Shown: positions 14,010-18,289 of the stretch, one piece after another
Layout of the letters: each line of letters starts with the position of its first letter
Numbering within the stretch: position 1 is the first letter of the stretch
Source: JAHEJB01 sp041748175
GTDB lineage: Bacteria; Bacteroidota; Rhodothermia; Rhodothermales; Rubricoccaceae
Assembly: GCA_041748175.1 (NCBI GenBank)
Contig: JBGTDU010000042.1
Coordinates: 1 to 18,289, forward strand
DNA: 18,289 nt
Direction: 5' to 3'
The notes under the pieces: generated by a model
The model's input: only the letters and a program-made list of their open reading frames with translations
What the model was told of the DNA's origin: nothing
The model's database searches: none
Translations under genes and position numbers: made by a program

Positions 14010-16106
14010 TTACCCCACCCGCGCAAACCCGAGACTCTTCGGCGCCGTCCTGGCAAAATGAGTTCGCGTCTCGGCGTGCTCCGGCGCGCGGAGTTCCGGG
14101 TCGCTTTCGGCGAGGGCAAAGGCGGCTTCGCGGGCCGCAATTAGAATCTCCTGATCGCGCACGATGTCGGCGATTTTGAGGTCCGGGAGGCCGGATTGGC
14201 GCGTTCCGAAGAAATCGCCCGCACCGCGCAGTTTGAGGTCGGCTTCGGAGATTTCAAAACCGTCGGTTGTGCTCTCGATGACTTTCAGGCGTTCCTCGGC
14301 CTCGGGCGTTTGCTTGTAGTCGGCCATGAGGAACGCGAAGCTCTGCTCGGCGCCTCGTCCAACACGGCCACGTAGCTGGTGAAGTTGCGCCAACCCAAAC
14401 CGCTCGGCATGCTCGATTACCATGACGCTGGCGTTGGCCACATCCACACCGACTTCGATGACCGTCGTTGCTACGAGGATGTCCGTTTCGCCAGACTTGA
14501 ACCGATCCATCGCCTCCTCCTTCTCGTACGCCAGCATTCGACCATGCACGAGATCGACGGTGTAGGGCCGGAACTGCTCTTTCAGTTTCTCATAGCCACT
14601 TTCCGCGTCCTTGAGGTCCAGCTTTTCGGATTCCTCCACCAGCGGATAGACGACGTAGGCTTGTCGTCCTTCTCGCAGTTGGAGCTTGACGAACTCATAC
14701 ATCTCTTCGCGCTTCCTTTCGGAATAGACGTTTGTCTGAATCGGCATACGCCCGGCAGGCATCTCATCGATGAGGGTCACATCGAGATCGCCGTAGACGG
14801 TCATGGCGAGCGAGCGCGGGATGGGCGTAGCGCTCATCAGCAAAACGTGTGGCCGCGTGCCCTTCCTGAACATCCGCGCACGCTGCATCACGCCGAATCG
14901 GTGCTGCTCGTCGACGATGGCGAGGCCGAGATTTTGGAACGCGACTTTGGCCTCTATGATGGCGTGCGTTCCGACGACTACATCCGCTCGGCCTTCTGCG
15001 ATGTCGGCCAGAATCTCTTCGCGAAGGACTTTCCTCTGCCCGCCGATCAGGAGGCGTGTTTGGAGACCGAGCGGTTCGAGGTAGTCCTTGATGTTGGCGT
15101 AGTGCTGCTCTGTGAGGATCTCAGTCGGCGCCATGAACGCGGCCTGAAACCCGGCGTCGATGGCCATAAGCATCGCTGCCACGCCGACGACGGTTTTGCC
15201 TGAACCGACGTCGCCCTGAATCATGCGGTTCATTTGGCGGCCGGAGGCGGTGTCTTCCGCGATCGTCTTTAGCGATCGCTGCTGCGCGCCCGTGAGGTCA
15301 AACGGAAGAACTTCGTCGAGAAAAGCCTGCGCGTGCTTCCCGATCCCGCCGAACGTAGGCCCGGGCAGGCGCTCCTGCCTTCCCTTGGTGAGCGCAAGAA
15401 GGAGTTGGAGGAAGAACAACTCCTCGAACTTCAGCCGCTGTCGGGCCTTCGCCAGCTCGTCGGTGGATTTCGGGAAGTGAACCGCGCGGAGTGCAACGTT
15501 GCCGTCCATGAGGCCGAGTTGCGTACGGATGCTCTCTGGGAGGATTTCCGTGATCTCCAACCCGTGCTCCTTGATCAACTTGAAGATCAGCCGCCTGAGA
15601 GTTCGGCTGTTGATGCCAACTTTTTCCAGTGCTTGCCCGCCGGGATAGAGCGGGATAATGCGACCTGTGTCGAGCGCGGCGTGGTCTTCGTCGAGAATGT
15701 CGAAGTCGGGATGGGCCATCGAAAACGCATTGCGGAACTTCTCGGCTTTGCCATGAAGCGCCACGCGAGAACCCTCGCCGAAGGCCCTGCCGATCCACTG
15801 CGCGCCGCGAAACCAGACGGCTTTCATCGCGCGGCCTGATTCGTCCATCACCCGTAGCTCCAGACGTGCTGGTCGCCCCTTTCCACCCGGGACGACCCCC
15901 TTCGATGTAACCGTCCCGACGACCGTGATCGGCCCCATGTCTTCCCTCAACGTTTTGATCGGCGTGACCGTGGAGCGGTCGAGATAGCGGCGCGGAAAGT
16001 AGTGCAGCAACTCGCCAAATGTCTTAACACCAACCTTTCGAAGCGGCTCCGCCCGCTTCGGCCCGACGCCGTGGAGAAACTGGATGTCGGTGTCGAGGAT
16101 GCTCAC
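14010..16106 (-). CDS. recG: ATP-dependent DNA helicase RecG
   Basis: RecG remodels stalled replication forks and Holliday junctions in the cytosol. The 698-aa protein has the N-terminal wedge/OB domain (about 1-240, starting with a helix-hairpin region QFLHGVGPKRAEPLRKVGVK), then a helicase core. Visible motifs are Walker A GDVGSGKT (298-305), motif GTHAIIE (379-385), DEQH box (399-402), SATPIPR (425-431), the motif VATTVIEVGVDVANASVMVI (545-564) and QLRGRVGR (577-584). The C-terminus has FEISEADLKLRGAGDFFGTR, typical of RecG. Length is normal. The start is GTG 16106; an in-frame TAA lies 6 bases upstream, so no earlier start is possible. It converges with the lipoprotein gene and follows the AlbA_2 gene by 79 bp on the same strand. 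Confidence 0.97.
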   Translation of the reverse strand: MSILDTDIQFLHGVGPKRAEPLRKVGVKTFGELLHYFPRRYLDRSTVTPIKTLREDMGPITVVGTVTSKGVVPGGKGRPARLELRVMDESGRAMKAVWFRGAQWIGRAFGEGSRVALHGKAEKFRNAFSMAHPDFDILDEDHAALDTGRIIPLYPGGQALEKVGINSRTLRRLIFKLIKEHGLEITEILPESIRTQLGLMDGNVALRAVHFPKSTDELAKARQRLKFEELFFLQLLLALTKGRQERLPGPTFGGIGKHAQAFLDEVLPFDLTGAQQRSLKTIAEDTASGRQMNRMIQGDVGSGKTVVGVAAMLMAIDAGFQAAFMAPTEILTEQHYANIKDYLEPLGLQTRLLIGGQRKVLREEILADIAEGRADVVVGTHAIIEAKVAFQNLGLAIVDEQHRFGVMQRARMFRKGTRPHVLLMSATPIPRSLAMTVYGDLDVTLIDEMPAGRMPIQTNVYSERKREEMYEFVKLQLREGRQAYVVYPLVEESEKLDLKDAESGYEKLKEQFRPYTVDLVHGRMLAYEKEEAMDRFKSGETDILVATTVIEVGVDVANASVMVIEHAERFGLAQLHQLRGRVGRGAEQSFAFLMADYKQTPEAEERLKVIESTTDGFEISEADLKLRGAGDFFGTRQSGLPDLKIADIVRDQEILIAAREAAFALAESDPELRAPEHAETRTHFARTAPKSLGFARVG

Positions 16107-16134
16107 AGATTAAATCCATTTCATATGATTGGTC

Positions 16135-16182
16135 CTGCGCCAATCTTTTTGGCGCAACGCCAAAAGTTTTGGCACTGCGCCA
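16135..16182. repeat. Cluster of inverted GCGCCAA / TTGGCGC half-sites
   Basis: Within 48 bases are TGCGCCAA (16136-16143), TTGGCGCA (16149-16156), CGCCAAAA (16158-16165), TTTTGGC (16167-16173) and TGCGCCA (16176-16182). They form overlapping perfect palindromes: TGCGCCAA with TTGGCGCA (five-base spacer), TTTTGGCG with CGCCAAAA (three-base loop), and GCCAAAA-G-TTTTGGC. No T tract follows in either direction, so an operator, nested mRNA hairpins or a recombination site are more likely than a terminator. It begins three bases after the stop of the AlbA_2 gene and ends 29 bases before the recG start. Confidence 0.7.
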
Positions 16183-16185
16183 TAA

Positions 16186-17904
16186 CTATGACGAGAAAAG
16201 ATCCGCACTAGGGGGTCGCTCATAGTATGAACCTCGCTTCTGGCCTTGGAGAACAAGTTCTCCGCGCCGAACCAAGCGCGCCAAAAGTGCGCGGGCGTCC
16301 CGACTATCAATCTGGCAGAGATCGGCAGCCTCACGGCGGGTGATCTTGCGATGCGCAGTTACGAACTGAAGCACCATCTGCTCTTGCTGAATTGGCTCAA
16401 AACCCTGATTACGAGCATAAGCCGCTGGATCGCCAAGTGCTCGATATGTAGCGGCCGAAAGACTATAAATACGCCCATGCCTTCGATTTTCGTGCGCCTC
16501 AAAAACACTTCGCTCAACTAAACGCTCTAATAGAGCACGCGCGAATAAATCATCACGCTGTAGAAGTTCTGATGCATGTGAAATATCCAATCTCCTTTCT
16601 CTATCAGCAGCATTGACCAATATCATCTCTTCAACAGTAACAGGCGATTCAGGCGATTCCTGCTCAATGAACCAACGAGCCAATTCGAGGTTGGCTGGCC
16701 CTCCAGGAAGAATAACTTGCACTTCATGCTTCGAACTTCTTGTATAGTCAGGAGCAGGGCGACCATAGCGGAGTTGCCCTTCATAGACAGCATCAATGCC
16801 GCGCCCGGTCCGCTCAACTAAGCCGATCCGTTTGAATGCGTCTGCGAGTACTGGATTACGAGGCTTAGGGGCAGTTACCAGCAGATTGTCGAGACCAACT
16901 CCTTCTACAAACCCACCTGGATTAGATATCTCCAAATAATCGTCACGCCATTGAATATGAACTGCGCCAAGCTGGGTGTAATCTCGATGTATGAGGGCGT
17001 TGTGTAACGCCTCACGAAAGCCGTCACGACTATAGTCTGGAACTCCGGCACGAACGGGGCCTATAGAAATCTCAACTTCTTGATTTCTAGCCTGAAATCG
17101 AGAATCGACCTCTTCAGCCACTCGAATTAGCGGCCATCGAAAAAAATCGTTCACAATGATTTTTGTACCCGAGAGAACCTGAAATGCCACCTCATGCGTC
17201 GGCACTAAACTGCGAATTGCCTCCTCACGACCAAGCAGCAGGATCGCCGCAATATGAATTCGTGCGACACCACTAGCACCCTCTCGACCATCACCAAGTC
17301 CAAGCGTCCGCACCAGTTCATCATCGGACAAAGAAAGAAGGGCGCGATCAGCACGTCCCGGATTTCGCTGAATTGTTTGCCTAAGGCGCTCAAACTCTAA
17401 CGGATCCAGATCCTCCCATTTTGCATTTGGCAATGTCAGAGATGAATAATCTTGAGCACCCCTGTTCGCCTGTGATGCTTGCATCTCATAAAAGTAAAAT
17501 GGAACACACGCTGGCGTGCCATCTGGTGCCAATGCACGCCGCTTGGAAATACCACTCCTAGTAGCAACTGGTTGCTGCATCGGCGGAATTTCTATCGCAA
17601 GCACATCACTTCCCTTGACCTTAAGTATTTGACATGATGCTGGCACACTTGGCACTGTATTATTCGCCAGCAGCGCTTCAACTCGCCGCGGATCTGTGAT
17701 TGTTCTATGGCGATATCGGGCACCGGTTATTCTGCCATCATCCTCAACGCCAACAAGTAAAACACCGCCACGACCGTTTGCTAAGCAAACAACGGCTTCA
17801 ACCAAATCCGTGTCATTTAGCACTTCACGCTCCTCACCCTTGAACTCAACATCGAAGAGCTCGCCGACTGAAACCAACTCTAACACATGGTTCTCTGTAA
17901 GCAT
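16186..17904 (-). CDS. Schlafen/AlbA_2 domain protein with HATPase_c_4 (COG2865 type)
   Basis: A 572-aa protein of the family often mislabelled RecG-like. The N-terminal AlbA_2 domain has GELFDVEFKGEE (14-25) and LANGRGGVLLVGVEDDGRIT (41-60). The central HATPase_c_4-like region has FREALHNALIHRDYT (296-310), LEISNPGGF (324-332) and GLVERTGRGID (361-371). The C-terminus has two winged-helix-type segments, the last with HRKITRREAADLCQIDSRDA then RALLARLVRRGELVLQG. Relatives are putative transcriptional regulators, and AlbA_2 proteins also occur in defence contexts; the precise role is unknown. Codon use is visibly more AT-rich than in neighbouring genes, suggesting lateral transfer. The ATG at 17904 is preferred, but an in-frame GTG at 17928 overlaps the stop of the IS transposase. 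An IS lies directly upstream, so expression may depend on it. Confidence 0.88.
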   Translation of the reverse strand: MLTENHVLELVSVGELFDVEFKGEEREVLNDTDLVEAVVCLANGRGGVLLVGVEDDGRITGARYRHRTITDPRRVEALLANNTVPSVPASCQILKVKGSDVLAIEIPPMQQPVATRSGISKRRALAPDGTPACVPFYFYEMQASQANRGAQDYSSLTLPNAKWEDLDPLEFERLRQTIQRNPGRADRALLSLSDDELVRTLGLGDGREGASGVARIHIAAILLLGREEAIRSLVPTHEVAFQVLSGTKIIVNDFFRWPLIRVAEEVDSRFQARNQEVEISIGPVRAGVPDYSRDGFREALHNALIHRDYTQLGAVHIQWRDDYLEISNPGGFVEGVGLDNLLVTAPKPRNPVLADAFKRIGLVERTGRGIDAVYEGQLRYGRPAPDYTRSSKHEVQVILPGGPANLELARWFIEQESPESPVTVEEMILVNAADRERRLDISHASELLQRDDLFARALLERLVERSVFEAHENRRHGRIYSLSAATYRALGDPAAYARNQGFEPIQQEQMVLQFVTAHRKITRREAADLCQIDSRDARALLARLVRRGELVLQGQKRGSYYERPPSADLFSS

Positions 17905-17911
17905 ACTGTAA

Positions 17912-18289
17912 CTAGGGCCTGTTAACACTAACGGTGTGCTTCGCCGATCAGGGCGAAGTTTATAAAGGTTAGGAACATGACGTCGAGCTTATCAAAACGA
18001 GAGAAGATTCGCCTGAACCCCTTGAGTCGGCGGAACAGGCGCTCAATCTCGTTGCGGCGGCGATACATCGCACGGTCGTACTGCCACGGGGTGAGGCGGT
18101 TCTGTTTGGGTGGTACCACGGGCCTGAACCCCAGCTCTAAGGCCAATTGCCGCGTTTCGTCGCCCTCATACGCCCGGTCCATAATCAGGGGCGTATTTGC
18201 GGCGAGCCCCCTGAGCCCAAGGAGCAACTGCCGACCTTCAGGCGCGTCATGAGCCTGCCCTGGTGACAAGGAGAAGCTTATCGCTGTCC
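17912..18289 (-). mobile_element. IS5-family insertion sequence, 3' terminus (continues beyond the window)
   Basis: The end of the element is CTAG (17912-17915) followed by the terminal sequence GGCCTGTTAACACTAACG from 17916, and the transposase 3' end lies immediately inside. CTAG matches the YTAR target of the IS5 group. The other end and its target duplication are outside the window, so neither the full length nor intactness can be judged. It inserted seven bases upstream of the ATG of the AlbA_2 gene. Confidence 0.85.
17928..18289 (-). CDS. IS5-family DDE transposase, C-terminal part
   Basis: The frame enters from the right edge (TAISFSLSPGQAHDAPEGR) and ends at 17928; the 5' part is outside the window. 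It carries the second catalytic Asp in PLIMDRAYEGDETRQLA and the Y(2)R(3)E(6)K signature in MYRRRNEIERLFRRLKGFRR, with the catalytic Glu in NEIER. The end reads IFSRFDKLDVMFLTFINFAL, normal for IS5-type transposases. The stop TAG overlaps a GTG of the downstream gene (TAGTG). Confidence 0.93.
   Translation of the reverse strand, partial: TAISFSLSPGQAHDAPEGRQLLLGLRGLAANTPLIMDRAYEGDETRQLALELGFRPVVPPKQNRLTPWQYDRAMYRRRNEIERLFRRLKGFRRIFSRFDKLDVMFLTFINFALIGEAHR

Noticed and set aside
14379..15203. Long 274-codon frame opposite recG
   Set aside because: It is antisense to the conserved helicase core of recG, and its composition follows that of a shadow frame in high-GC DNA. No family features are seen.
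16186..17928. Calling the AlbA_2 gene a second recG helicase
   Set aside because: It lacks Walker A, DEQH and the other helicase motifs. The RecG-like label in databases comes from a shared annotation, not from helicase domains.
1..18289. CRISPR array or prophage
   Set aside because: No regularly spaced direct repeats, integrase, capsid or terminase genes are visible on either strand.

Overview
The window is a high-GC bacterial chromosome segment, except for an AT-richer patch at about 16.2-17.9 kb. Start sites mostly lack strong Shine-Dalgarno sequences. The trigger factor and ClpP are adjacent, ClpP has an N-terminal extension, and there is a beta-barrel protein with a C-terminal Phe plus a lipoprotein. 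Together these suggest a Gram-negative Bacteroidota-like organism, possibly Rhodothermia (Salinibacter/Rhodothermus relatives). That placement is inference, not computed.

Layout, left to right. (1) 1-1923: the 3' part of hypE, with the C-terminal Cys that carries the CN ligand for [NiFe] hydrogenase, then a CDF metal transporter gene interrupted by an in-frame TAG. (2) 2022-3202, minus strand: a small four-helix membrane protein and a DoxX-family protein. (3) 3290-3457: a MITE-like element with 22-bp inverted repeats. (4) 3806-5448, minus: a cardiolipin-synthase/PLD gene with three frame lesions, preceded by a frame-broken small ORF that overlaps it by ATGA. (5) 5796-8673, minus: tig - clpP - GNAT acetyltransferase, with clpP and the acetyltransferase overlapping as GTGA. 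(6) 8833-9369, plus: a DinB/YfiT-type metal enzyme. (7) 9508-9673: a second MITE-like element. (8) 9751-10920, plus: a class II Fic AMPylase. (9) 10939-12160, minus: an outer-membrane beta-barrel protein and a 94-aa protein. (10) 12494-13780, plus: a lactonase-like beta-propeller lipoprotein with a strong terminator. (11) 14010-16106, minus: recG. (12) 16186-17904, minus: an AT-richer Schlafen/AlbA_2-HATPase protein. (13) 17916 to the right edge: the 3' end of an IS5-family insertion sequence inserted just upstream of that start codon.

Themes. Housekeeping genes (tig, clpP, recG) are intact, while most lesions cluster at about 1.2-5.4 kb, pointing to local gene decay or local sequence error. 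The two MITE-like elements and the IS all abut CTAG, which fits the YTAR target preference of the IS5 group. The most unusual part is the right end. A laterally acquired-looking AlbA_2 gene has an IS directly upstream whose transposase stop overlaps an in-frame GTG of the gene (TAGTG). Between that gene and recG lies a dense cluster of inverted GCGCCAA/TTGGCGC half-sites. I did not find a complete new multi-gene system; the AlbA_2/IS/recG junction is the best place to look for something undescribed.
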